NCBI GenBank assembly: GCA_002189035.1 | Contig: CM007989.1 | Location: forward strand, 6,491,501-6,555,500 | Reading direction: 5' to 3' | DNA: 64,000 nucleotides | Origin: Utricularia gibba | Taxonomy: Eukaryota > Streptophyta > Magnoliopsida > Lamiales > Lentibulariaceae | Part shown: piece after piece, positions 1 to 10,608 of the stretch | How the letters are laid out: the number at the start of each line of letters is the position of its first letter | Position numbering within the stretch: position 1 is the stretch's first letter | Notes under the pieces: generated by a model | What the model saw: the letters and a program-made list of their open reading frames with translations, nothing else | What the model was told of the DNA's origin: nothing | Databases searched by the model: none | Made by a program: the position numbers and the translations under genes

Positions 1-909
1 TTTCATCACTGCCATTTCTTTATACTACATTACACAGAAGGAAATTTTCCTGTAAGCGATGCAACAGCTCATGGACTTCTTTGTTTTGCCCCTCTCATTT
101 TCATTATACCTCTTTAACATTTTTATTACCAACTCTATGGCAGCTATACGCCGGCTTCCGGTTTCGCTGGTGCACTTTCAGGGTTCTTAGTGGGAGTCAA
201 ACAGATAATTCCTGACCAGGAGTTGCCCTTACTGAAGATTAGACTAAAAGTAGGAATTTCTTATCCAAAGACTTTGAACTGATCTTCGCGTGCGTGTGCA
301 TTACTTGATACAACTCTTTTGTAGTGGTTGCCATCTCTTGCAGCAGTGGGGTCACTCGTGGCAAGCTGCTTCACTAATGACACAGCATCTTGTACCCCGA
401 CTATACTATCTGGTGTGTACTTCGGCTGGGTATACCTCAGATTCTGGCAAAGAAAGTCAGAGACGAAAGTAGCTGGCGATCCAAGTGATGAATTTGCCTT
501 CTCTACTTTCTTCCCCACATTCTTGAGGTGAATATTTAACTACACACCCCTTTTTCTTGCATCCCCAGATCTCAGCATTCTGTTTGAAACAGGCCTCCTG
601 TCGACGTAGTCGCGACCATCTTCCATCAGATGTTTTGTGGGAAAAGACCTGAGACACTAGACGACTCAACAGACCATAATTTGGAACTCCATTCACTACC
701 AGGCTCACACCCCATAGAAGCCACACGTAGGAGGTAACCATTCTCTCCTCCACATTGCCCCTGAACATCACCATTTCCATTACAATGTAGCAATGCACTG
801 GTGCAGGGAGCGAGGTGCTCGTGCCCTTGAAGAAAGACTAGCAGCAGAGGAATCCCCTGCCGCCACCATGACAGAGGAAACAAAAGAAGATCCTGCCCAA
901 AATGTGTAG
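1..909 (+). CDS. TMEM115/DUF1751 rhomboid-like Golgi membrane protein, 3' part
   Basis: The 5' end lies outside the window. Five exons join in one frame: 1-51, 144-249, 325-527, 593-733 and 807-909 (stop TAG), all with GT-AG introns. The product shows the conserved family core: a membrane stretch, then SGFLVGVKQIIPDQELPLLK, the loop W-L-P-S-L, the segment ILSGVYFGWVYLRF, the acidic stretch GDPSDEFAFSTFFP, and an arginine-rich tail RRRERGARALEERLAAE. In animals TMEM115 is a multipass Golgi protein linked to retrograde Golgi-to-ER traffic; plant homologues are distant rhomboid relatives without the catalytic Ser-His dyad. No frame problem is visible. Assignment to the family is confident; the function in plants is inferred from the animal protein. 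Confidence 0.88.
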
Positions 910-1919
910 AGAAGAAAGAACCCACACCCAGTATACCTTCAACCTTCCCTCCACCAACTAACCAACTCTTCACCCTCCTGCAATTCAATTCCGAATCTCT
1001 GACACTAGACCGTGATGCCCAGTTCAAGTTATTCACATTCATGCTTCGGACACCCATTTGGATTCACCCAACGCTATCTTTTGGTGCACAGTTATGATGC
1101 TTTATTACAACAGTGGTGGTGGGGGCTCCAACTATGCTGTCCAAGCGCGTAGTAGAGTGGAAGGGATGAAATAATAATATAATAATATACATAAACGTCA
1201 ACATCAGCATCAAGACAAGAATTGAAAGGGAGATATCTGGAAGGATACAACAACGCATAGCCTGAAGAATTAAAAACAAAAAAATACATTATGTTATTTA
1301 TTTTAAAAAGACATCATGTCAATGGGCCGGCCTGGGCCTATTTCGCTGTCCGATTGAGAAAAATTACTGGAAATAATTTTTTTATTTTTCAAAAATTGTT
1401 TTATCATAAATCATTTATTCTGTGTCCGGTTGCGGAATGCATTCACGTCTTTGGATGGATAAGATGCGCTGAAAAAAGCTGATTCTGTACTATGCCTTCT
1501 GTATGGCCGGCCGCAGCACCCGCCGAATACCCCACCGACATCATCTATTTTTTTAATATTAAAACCGACAATAATACCGTGCTTACGTTACTATTAGTAG
1601 TATTATTAAATTTGATTTAATAATATTAAATTTCATGTGTAGGATGATGTTTGGATTTTGATTTTGAATTGTATAGGAATTTTAAAACAAAATACTCCAT
1701 TTTCAAGTTTAACATTATTTAAAATGGATTTAAAATTAAATAATCTGTTTAATATAAAAAAAATATTGATTATAATAAAAAATGATTTCCAAATAATGGA
1801 GTTAAATAGTTACCACCGCCAAGCCAGAAATTTGCATAAATGAGGTTGGTGTTGGTCGCTGTTATGTTTCTTCTATTTGAATATTGTTTTTGCAAGTAAT
1901 TCTCCTTTGGCAGTCTGCG
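910..1919. other. Intergenic: 3' flank of TMEM115 homologue and XTH promoter region
   Basis: About 910-1290 is moderate in GC and fits a 3' UTR. From about 1540 to 1800 it becomes AT-rich. No supportable gene or repeat family is seen. Confidence 0.5.
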
Positions 1920-1926
1920 TATAAAT
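1920..1926 (+). promoter_or_regulatory. Probable TATA box of the XTH gene
   Basis: TATAAAT in a locally GC-richer setting, 69 bp upstream of the XTH start codon. This implies transcription starting near 1950 and a short 5' leader. No competing TATA is closer. Confidence 0.5.
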
Positions 1927-1994
1927 TCCCTGTCCTGCCCACTCCCCATCGTCTCTGTGGTGCGCACTTCCCTCTCTCTCTGTTGCGGGGTGCA

Positions 1995-3115
1995 ATGGCT
2001 TCTGCTTCCATTTCACTCACATTGTGCACTTCTGTTCTTCTTCTCCCGGTGCTTCTAAGTGTAGCTTCTGGGGCAGCTCCAAGAAGACCAGTCGATGTAG
2101 CCTTCGGGAGAAACTACGTCCCCACATGGGCTTTTGATCACATCAAGTATTTCAATGGGGGCTCCGAGATTCAGCTCCTTCTCGACAAGTCCACAGGTGA
2201 ATGAATGCCAGGACTGTTCTTCCTTTCGCTAGGTATTCTTGTGCGCTGAACTGGAGTTTTGATTCAGGAACTGGGTTCCAGTCGAAGGGGTCTTATCTGT
2301 TCGGGCATTTCAGTATGCACATAAAGATGGTCCCCGGGGATTCTGCCGGCACTGTTACTGCTTTCTACGTGAGTGAAATACTCCCTTTTCACCCCTTCCT
2401 TTCTACCATGTAACCGATGATTGCCCTTGAATCACAGTTGTCTTCTCAAAACTCTGAGCACGATGAGATAGATTTTGAGTTCCTGGGGAACAGAAGTGGC
2501 CAGCCGTACATCCTTCAAACGAATGTGTACACTGGAGGCAAGGGGACAAAGAGCAGAGGATTTATCTCTGGTTCGATCCCACAAGGGAATACCATACCTA
2601 CTCCGTCCTCTGGAATCTCTATCAGATCGTGTGAGCTTTAGTTCTTTTTTCTTCAGTCATCTTGGGGCTTGCTCACTTGTCTCCGTTAGATTCTGACAAT
2701 GGAAACATCCAACAGGTTCTTTGTGGATGATGTGCCCATCAGAGTTTTCAAGAACAGCAAGGACTTGGGAGTGAGATTCCCGTTCCACCAGCCTATGAAG
2801 ATATACTCGAGTCTGTGGAATGCCGACGACTGGGCTACAAGGGGTGGACTGGAGAAGACTGACTGGAGCAAGGCGCCCTTCGTAGCTTCCTACAGGGGCT
2901 TCCATGTGGATGGCTGCGAGGCATCGGTTGCGGCCAAGTTCTGCAACACGCAGGGAAAGAGATGGTGGGATCAGAAGGAGTTCCAAGACCTCGACGCTTA
3001 CCAATGGCGTCGGCTCAAATGGGTTCGGAGCAAGTACACCATTTACAACTACTGCAACGATCGGGTTCGGTATCGTACTGTTCCAGCTGAATGCAGTAGA
3101 GATGGAGACATTTGA
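1995..3115 (+). CDS. Xyloglucan endotransglucosylase/hydrolase, XTH5-like (one-base frameshift)
   Basis: Secreted GH16 enzyme that cuts and rejoins cell-wall xyloglucan. Exons: 1995-2196, 2268-2368, 2438-2630, 2716-3115. Residues 1 to about 27 form a signal peptide. Exon 3 holds the catalytic motif [11 protein letters not shown], with the two Glu residues as nucleophile and acid/base, followed by an N-glycosylation sequon (NRSG). The last exon carries [13 protein letters not shown], the [21 protein letters not shown] block, and the XET C-terminal domain with its conserved Cys, ending RDGDI as in XTH4/5-type proteins. Exon 3 is one base short: after GGKG the frame slips, and the conserved [19 protein letters not shown] segment reads in +1. 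The slip sits at the G run 2542-2545. One extra base gives about 298 aa, the usual family length. It is either a sequence error or a recent null allele. Confidence 0.9.
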
Positions 3116-3346
3116 TGATTTCAGGAGATCAGCTTTTCTGCTGTTTACTTTTGCATCTTTGTGCTTGTTCTGAGCTTCTGAGCATACAGTTTCTGTATCA
3201 TTTCTTCTTCGTTTTATCTCACGGTACAATGCATTTGTTTGCTAAATGAAGTCATCCTGTTGGTGTTGATGGCTGTGCAGATTCATTAAAATCGGATCCT
3301 GAAAAATGACCCCTGTAAGAGATTTAGAAATGCATCTACAACCAGG

Positions 3347-5045
3347 TCACACAGCATGGTTCTTCTTCTTCTTCCGAGACCTGGCTAATGCATCGCATAT
3401 CTCGCGTTTACGTCTGTAGATGATGTCCTTCGCCGGCTCATTCTTGTTGCTTGAAGCCGTGTTCCGGCTCTCTAATGCATCACTAACTAAAAGTTTCAGC
3501 CTCCACAGTGTACACTCGCTCTGCTCCCACGAAGTTTGGAGTAGAGGGCAAAGCACAAAGCATCAGAGTTTGAGACGATCATGTGTAAAGTAGATATGTA
3601 TGCAGCAGTGTGTGGCATCAAGAACCTGAGCATTTATGTCCAGCTCCACTTCTTCAGCTGCAGCGTCGAAGTCCATGTTGCTTTCTGCTACAATTCGTAG
3701 TGCTCCGCTAAGGTCCTCGGGTTGCAGCCTGGCAAGAGTAACACCAAGCTTTCGTTTTTCCGTGTCGGATATTTGCCTATAGGGATGTTGCGAATAGTGA
3801 GATTCACGAACAAGCAGACTTGTAAAAGACACTGCAAACAAATAAGAAAAATGCACAACTAAGCTTGCCTGCATTTTTGGACAACCATCTCCCTGAGCTC
3901 TTCAATACGTGAATTGACATTGCAAAGCTGAAAGGGAAAATGGATACAAAATGATCATGATTACTGGGTACACAAAGATATAACAGAAGTACTCGACCCT
4001 TCTACCTCATCATGTAAATCCCTTGCCAATTTTGCATGAGCTGCCTCCTGAGCAAGTTGCATGCTCAGTTGTGCTTCATTTTCCTCGTCTTCTCTTCGTT
4101 TTTCCTGTAAGCATTAACAATGGAATCAACGCCCACACATCTGGGAAAATTATACAAACGGCCAACATTAAGGCCTCATGTTTGGTGTCAACATCCCAGT
4201 TGATGAACTTACCTCCTCTGCAACTTTCGGCAAAAACTGCAGCCACTTCTCCTCAAATTTTTCAAGAAGCGTCTTTGCCATTGTATAAACATCACTCTTT
4301 TCTTCATTGTACTTCATCGCATTGGTAAAAATTAACCGTACATCAGAACATATATCGGCCACATGCTTATAACCTGTCCCATCTTTAGCTTCCATCTGAT
4401 TTTTATGGTAGTGAAGTCCATTGGTCTGTCTATAATCTGCCACAGTTGATTCCTTATCAGTAACGAAAACTTACTAATTCGAAAATCAACTCTTAAAGAA
4501 GAACACAAACGGACCTGATAGTAATCATGCAATCCAAGCCCCTCAACATCAACAGGTTGCATAAATGGCCATGCCCACTTATGCTGTGTGATCTAAGACA
4601 TTGAAGACGAAGCTCAATTCATACAAGGATGCATTTTGATGATTCCAGGCTACAATTTCACAAACAAGCATCAGTTGAAACTTGGAATCGAAACTCGCCT
4701 GTCGAAATATGCTTCCAAACTGGCGCATAAGATCTTGCATCCTCTTAGCAGCAGCAGCTTCTCTGCGAGAAGCATCCTGGTGCAGCTTTTTCATGCTGGG
4801 GTTGTGTTTTTCCTTCTCCAGGCCATCAAATCTTTGACAAGCACGCGATAACTTCAAGTAAAACTGCTCTACATCATTGACCCGTTTCTCGATCTACCAA
4901 ATTAACCACAACAGTAAGTCCCAAATACTCGTTATACGCAGAAATGAAAGGAGATCAATCAATCGCAAAATTCAGGCCTCACTTCGTCTACAGTGGAGGA
5001 TAGCTCATCAATCCTAGTTGGATGATCACCCATATCTCTGGGCAT
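3347..5045 (-). CDS. Bromodomain-NET protein, GTE1/GTE6 (BET-type) family (one-base frameshift)
   Basis: Nuclear acetyl-histone reader. Eight exons in coding order: 4983-5045, 4699-4893, 4515-4592, 4213-4436, 4006-4104, 3869-3927, 3626-3776, 3347-3520. A coiled-coil N-terminus (ACQRFDGLEKEKHNPSMKKL) precedes the bromodomain: HKWAWPFMQPVDVEGLGLHD, then IDRPMDFTTI, then FTNAMKYNEE with the acetyl-lysine-binding Asn. A charged helix follows, then the NET domain (LARLQPEDLSGALRIVAESN, VELDI, TLWRLKLLV) and a basic KKKKK tail. Exon 4 is 224 nt where 225 are needed; one base is missing at 4400-4404 (T run on +), just after DFTTIK. Repaired length is 347 aa. Two introns (4593-4698 and 3777-3868) start with GC. 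The ATG at 5045 is the first in frame; an upstream leader exon is possible because the coding exon follows an acceptor-like TATAG. Confidence 0.88.
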
Positions 5046-5879
5046 CGTATCAGCAATACCTATAGAAATATCATCATGCACTGAGAACAGAATTGGAATC
5101 GTTTTTCATCCTATTACAATCACAGAAACTCGTGAGGTTCCATTCCCATTGAAGTTTCCCCGATTAGGTCATAAGGCGCAAGCAACTGCCGGAGAGAGAG
5201 AGAGGAGGGAGAGATGGGGACCTTCCAGCGGGTCGGGTCGGAGAAGGATCACCATTCAGGCTCAGGCAGCATGCCTTTCCATGAAAGAGAAGCGATCTTA
5301 ATTACCATTATTTTTGGTAATAAAAATATTGATTTAATAAAACCAATTAAAAAAATATAACGCAAGTGTCTTCATCTTCCACCGGCGACGCCGGTGGCGA
5401 CGGTGCAAGCTGAAGTGCATGAGGAGTACAGACAAGCTCATTGTACGCGCCCACGCTGAAGGTGCGTTGAAGGAGTCTTCGGCTTGTTACGTGTAGTCCT
5501 TTAGTCGTACTTTTTGGAAGGGTCGTTTGTTTGTGAGTCTTTGCGACTAATCGATCCTCCATGAGACGAATTTCTGACATCTACTCGAGGCCAGCCGACC
5601 CCGGCGACGGAGCCGCGACTTTTGATTCGCCGGCGCGCAATTTTCATGTCAAATGGAATGTCAATTAATATTTCTTAAATTGGTTTTTCAGTTGGGGCGG
5701 CGGGGTTCCCCTAAAATCTTGGAAACCCTAGTTTGAGTTTATTGCAGAAATTTCTGAAAGCTTATCCCCATCTGCGTGATTGACGAATCCAAATTGGGCA
5801 GTGGCGCCGTTGTCTGGACCCTCGTGCGGCGAAGCTCTTCTCGAACATTCAACAAGTTTTGGATTCTAATTCGATTTCT
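5046..5879. other. Divergent promoter region between GTE and mitoferrin genes
   Basis: 5046-5270 looks like the transcribed leader of the bromodomain gene, with a GA-rich tract near 5194-5215. 5280-5350 and 5640-5690 are AT-rich. 5700-5879 is probably the mitoferrin leader. Open frames on the minus strand at 5347-5580 have no recognisable content. Confidence 0.45.
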
Positions 5880-7029
5880 ATGCCGATGGCTACCGACGCT
5901 TCCCCGAAGTACAAACCAGACCTGATTCCAGCGCCGCCGCATCACCAGCTGGAGCATCACAGAGAGATGAGGGAGGCGGTGCATGACGGCCTCCGTTTTT
6001 ATGAGTTCATGATTGCGGGTTCAGTCGCCGGGATGGTGGAGCATATGGCTATGTTCCCTGTTGACACAGTCAAGACTCAAATGCAAGCTTTGGGTTCTTG
6101 CCCTATTAAATCCGCCAGCGTGAGCCAGGCGCTTCAGTCGATTCTTAAATCCGATGGCTTTAGAGGTCTCTACCGTGGGATCGGAGCTATGGACTCGGCG
6201 CTGGTCCGGCACACGCAGTTTATTTCTCCGTCTACGAGTTGTGTAAGAAGCGTCTTTCTGGTGGGAAACCTGATAATCATGTCGCCCACGCAGCTTCTGG
6301 AGTTTGTGCTACGGTTGCAAGTGATTCTGTGCTTACCCCCATGGACATGGTGAAGCAAAGGCTGCAGTTGAGTAGCAGCCCGTACAAAGGGGTCTGGGAC
6401 TGTATGAGCAGGGTGCTGAGGGAAGAGGGTGTTGGAGCATTTTACGCTTCTTACAAGACCACAGTGCTGATGAATGCTCCTTTTACAGCAGTTCACTTCG
6501 CCACCTACGAGGCTACGAAAAGGGGTTTGATGGAGATTTCGCCTGAAAACGTGAACGAAGAGACGCTTGTAGTTCATGCTACAGCTGGAGCAGCGGCAGG
6601 TGCATTGGCCGCTGTAGTGACCACTCCCCTTGATGTGGTCAAAACTCAGTTACAATGCCAGGTACTTGGACTGAATCTGGTTTATGATAACCTTGTGAAA
6701 TATGTCCATTTTGAGCTCTTGTCACGCATCAGATGCTGCTTCATCAGTTTGAACAAGGCTATGAGTCATTTCTCTTGCTTGTGCTTTAGACACCCTGTTG
6801 ATTCATTGCATCCATGCAGGGTGTATGCGGTTGCGATAGATTCGTCAGCGGTTCGATTATGGATGTTTTTCGGACCATTATAAAGAAAGATGGTTATGGA
6901 GGACTGATGAGAGGATGGATACCCAGAACGCTCTTCCACGCTCCTGCAGCAGCCATTTGCTGGTCGACATATGAAGCTGCTAAAACCTTTTTCCTGGAAG
7001 TAAATCACAGGAGCGACAGCATCACCTGA
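5880..7029 (+). CDS. Mitoferrin-type mitochondrial carrier (one-base frameshift)
   Basis: Inner-membrane carrier of the SLC25 family, mitoferrin group, which imports iron into mitochondria. Two exons: 5880-6661 and 6820-7029. Three carrier repeats are visible, each with a PxDxxK signature: PVDTVKTQMQ, PMDMVKQRLQ and PLDVVKTQLQ. A typical mitoferrin N-terminus precedes repeat 1 (LRFYEFMIAGSVAGMVEHMA). Start chosen at 5880, the first in-frame ATG, giving about 330 aa after repair. At 6191-6192 the sequence has GG where the family codon pattern (GIGAMG-LGAGPAHA) needs GGG. Downstream, YFSVYELCKKRLSGGKPDN and all later signatures read in the shifted frame. Exon 1 is 782 nt where 783 are needed. 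The gene is otherwise complete, so a sequencing deletion is more likely than decay. Confidence 0.9.
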
Positions 7030-7692
7030 GAGTCCAACCAGAGTGTGACACAAGGGATACAGATGCATGTAGGATGAACATTTTTTCATGCATAAGATCG
7101 GATCAATAACCCGGAGAAGAAAGGCAATCGATCAGGTCTCTCATTGTTTCATGTAGTTTATTATGGTGAGAAATTCATGTAGACATGGTATTACGTTGAT
7201 TTTGTAGTGGCTTTGCCTACCTATCCACAAATTTTGATTGGCAATCAGCATGAGAAAGTACTGGCCTTGTATCATTGTTCATTACCTTGATCTGTTGCCT
7301 TGAGGTATCTGTAGCTTAATCTATTCGTAAAATGACCTTTTGTGATCGCTGATAATTTCAAAGTACATATGATGCAGTGTCCCGCTTCTTGTTGGGAAGT
7401 CTAAACCCCAAGCAGGTTGCTCTGGTAATAATTACACAGCAACTATACCTCCAAGTGGCGTGAATACAACAACCTTGTCCCTGTCCCAGCCGAGATTGAG
7501 ACTTCTACATGGAAATCTGGGCTGTATTGGAGAGAAGAGAGCATGATGGACCACTTCGTTATTCATTTTAGTATCAACCTGGTGCAGGCAAGGAGACCAC
7601 ACTGCTGAATTGTGAACAAATAGGAGAGACATTTGTCAAAACAAAGTAAGACTTTAGGAGGTGAGGGTATTGTTTTTGCATACCGGAATTTG
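7030..7692. other. Convergent 3' regions of mitoferrin and SLP1 genes
   Basis: Moderate-GC sequence consistent with two tail-to-tail 3' UTRs. No coding signal is supported; a minus-strand open frame at 7432-7632 is not recognisable. Confidence 0.45.
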
Positions 7693-9725
7693 TTATACAT
7701 AATCTAGCTCCCTGTGTCGCTCTCTTCTAGTCTTGATTGGTCTTGCAATGTCATCTATTATTTCTAGAACCTGGTGAAGGACAATGATCCTAACTTTGTT
7801 CAGAGATTGAATTCTTCTGTTCAAGTTATGAAGTGCTTTAGAAAAGTAGATGTTTACTTCAGGAATGGAATCAAGGACTCCTCGTGACATCCCAACATCA
7901 ATGCGCCAGATACTACAATCGTACGCACTGCAAAGAAGTATTCAGCTGAGGAAATTTCCAGGAGGAGGATGTGGGCATGTCAAAGTTTTTTACCAATTTA
8001 CTCCCATGGTTTGTGGGGTGTGTCCTACCACCATGGCCTTGGCGTTTAGTGTAGTGAGTGTCTCATGAAGAATCGATTGGACCTGAGAATCAAAAAAGCA
8101 AGACGAGCCACAAACAATTAGCAAATGTGCACGCGACTTTCATGCACAGACATATGAATGCATAGGTGATTCCAAAGGAACCTGACAATCTTGCAGGCCA
8201 AAAGTGTCTCTAGAGTAGAGACGACTCCACACCACGCTATCATAACCTCTGGTTGCAATGAAAGGTATTTCCGGGTCACTATCGTCCGTTTGGAGGCCTC
8301 TCATCCAACGAGAGACTTCATTGTTCATCCTCTCTATACCGTACTCGACTGCAGAAGCACCAAACCAATGATTCAGGCATATAATAAGTAAACTATTCGT
8401 GCAGCTTACAGATGACAAGTGTCATAATGACCATGGTGAGGAAGAAGGCCGCCATGACAGAAAACCCAATCATTGATTTTGAGAACAACTGCATGCCCAG
8501 CTAACTCAGATGCCAGTGGACCTCCTGGTCTCAGAAGAACCGATCTTGCAATAACTCCCTTTTGGCGCTGTCCTAATATTCACATAACTGAATTAGAGAG
8601 GAAAAGGGATCTCCCATAAGCAACAAAGAAAACGCTGCTTAGCATCCTAAACACCTTAATAATATGGTCTAGTGTACAAAATAGAAACATACCTTCACCA
8701 AATTCCATGGATCCCAATGATTTTGCTGCATCTTACGGTGACTTCTGGATGTTTCAGATGCAGCAGACCAACCAACAAATGCTTCTTCCCAATTATGCCC
8801 ACAGATTTCCAGGTGTTCAAGAAAATCAGCACATTCATCGAAACCTCCTGATTCGACATACCTGAAGTCACCTTCCACGTTCATTGTTTCATGATTACCA
8901 TTAACCTAAAAACATAAATCACATTCGTCGAGTTCCATTTTGAAAGAACAAAATATGAGATAGGAGTAGACAACAATGTATACACCTGAAAAACTGCTCC
9001 TCCAATGGCTTTCGCCTGGTGATTTAATGACTTCAACAAGGATAAAATTGCAATTTCATCTTCCCCCCGATCTAGGATATCTCCAAGCTGAACTAGTATC
9101 TGGCAAGAAAACGAACGCCCTATCAGGATTTTTCTATCTATCTTTACGGTGTTCTTTCGATACTTCAAAAGAGAAACAAACCGTTTTCCCCCCAACCCAC
9201 GAGTCTTTACCATCAGAACTCAGAACACCCGCCATTTGAAGTGCAAATCTAGCTTTCTGAAGATCTCCATGCAGATCCCCAACTAAAAATTGCCACCAAA
9301 ACAGCAAGCATTAGAGACAGAAAACATGATCCAACATTCATGAGCCAGAGGCGCTATGCTCGTGCTCGTAGAAGATGATGCGCAACTTGATGATCCAGAA
9401 AATAATAATTGAAACTACCAAATCAACTGAAGCACGTTCTCCACTTGCAAAATACTTCGTTCAGATAAACACTATCAAATACCAGAGCAAAAAAGGCAAA
9501 GTTAAGCATCCATACCGGCGATGATTCGACGACCAGGGGCAGAAACAAACGTCGGCGGGTTTCCAATCACCACAATCGGCTTCAAACTTTCTCCCGTAGT
9601 GCGGCTACCGCTTTTGCTGACGCTTACCGAAGACGACTGCGATGAAGCACAGCAACTGATTCCAAGATCCTAGACTGATACGGCGTCTGGAGAAGCAAAG
9701 AACAACCGAGGAATGAGGAAGCCAT
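7693..9725 (-). CDS. SLP1: Shewanella-like protein phosphatase, plastid SLP1 type (one-base frameshift in transit peptide)
   Basis: PPP-family metallophosphatase of bacterial origin found in plastids. Nine exons in coding order: 9516-9725, 9182-9282, 8986-9099, 8693-8905, 8432-8567, 8182-8348, 7994-8082, 7858-7927, 7693-7770. Metal-binding PPP motifs appear in order: VGDLHGDL, QLGDILDRGED, NGNHE, FCHGGLLPHH, and a late histidine motif GHTPQTMG. The eukaryotic-type SAPNY motif is absent, as expected for SLP. The N-terminus (MASSFLGCSLLLQTPYQSRIL, then a Ser-rich stretch) looks like a chloroplast transit peptide. It is out of frame with the rest by one base at the CC pair 9662-9663; adding one base gives 392 aa, close to the family length. 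Exon 5 was set to start at 8567 because only this acceptor keeps frame into RQKGVIARSVLLRPGGPLA. Confidence 0.85.
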
Positions 9726-10608
9726 TCACTCCACGGTCCGCCGATTTCAGGAAGAGCCTTTCTCCGTGTGCCGATGTGGGTGTCCCGCCATTGAACGACC
9801 TTTTTTAACCACCGATTTCATATCCTTCAAATTTTGTTCAAATTATTTTAATATTTTTAACATATTTACATTACCGCCGCAAAACTTCAATATAATTATT
9901 TGCCGCCCCTTCAAGGATTCGTTAATTGCGATTCTCGACTTATGTTTAATTAGATATTCTATCTTTCTTTTTTTGAAACTATCAGGTTTATAGGGATTAT
10001 CACTCTTATTTATTGAATAATTAATTTATTTAATAAATTTCCTAAATACATTTAATTTAGTTTCAGTTTGATTTTTTACTTTTCAAAAAATAATTAATAA
10101 TTACAAATAATAAGCTGGAGAGCCCTTCTTGCAATTAAAAAAAAAAGAAGTTGAAAACATTTATCTTATCAAAATTATTTTTTAAAAAATATTTTCGATA
10201 TATGGAATCGAATATAGTCTTTATATTTATTAAGAAATAGCTTATATTTCCCAATTAACAAAATAGCTTTTATTTATTAAGAAATAGCTTATATTAAGAA
10301 TATACTCAATTTGTGATAATTGACTTTTTGTTCAACTCAAATTATGGTTTTTTTATAATTCAATTGTTTTATATCCTTTTTATCGTATTATTTTATAATT
10401 TTTAATGATTTTTATTTTTTAAATTAATTTGATCTTTTTAAAATAGAAAATATATCTTTTATAATTTTTCAAGATAATTTCAATTCACTTTGAACTTACT
10501 AAAGAATACTCTGAGTGTTCCATGAATTTTCTTCCTAGCTTTCCTATGCACAAACCAATGAAACAATAGGTGGTTATCAACCTAGAAGCCTGAAAAGTTA
10601 CTTTCCGG
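9726..10608. other. AT-rich intergenic between SLP1 5' end and WRKY 3' end
   Basis: 9726-9790 is the likely SLP1 leader. 9800-10480 is strongly AT-rich with a duplicated phrase (TTTATTAAGAAATAGCTTATATT near 10227 and 10273). 10500-10608 is the WRKY 3' UTR. No gene is seen. Confidence 0.45.

Noticed and set aside
2542-6192. Programmed ribosomal frameshifting as an explanation for the frame slips
   Set aside because: Slips occur in unrelated housekeeping genes, all in the same direction, without a shared slippery heptamer or downstream structure; error or mutation explains them more simply.
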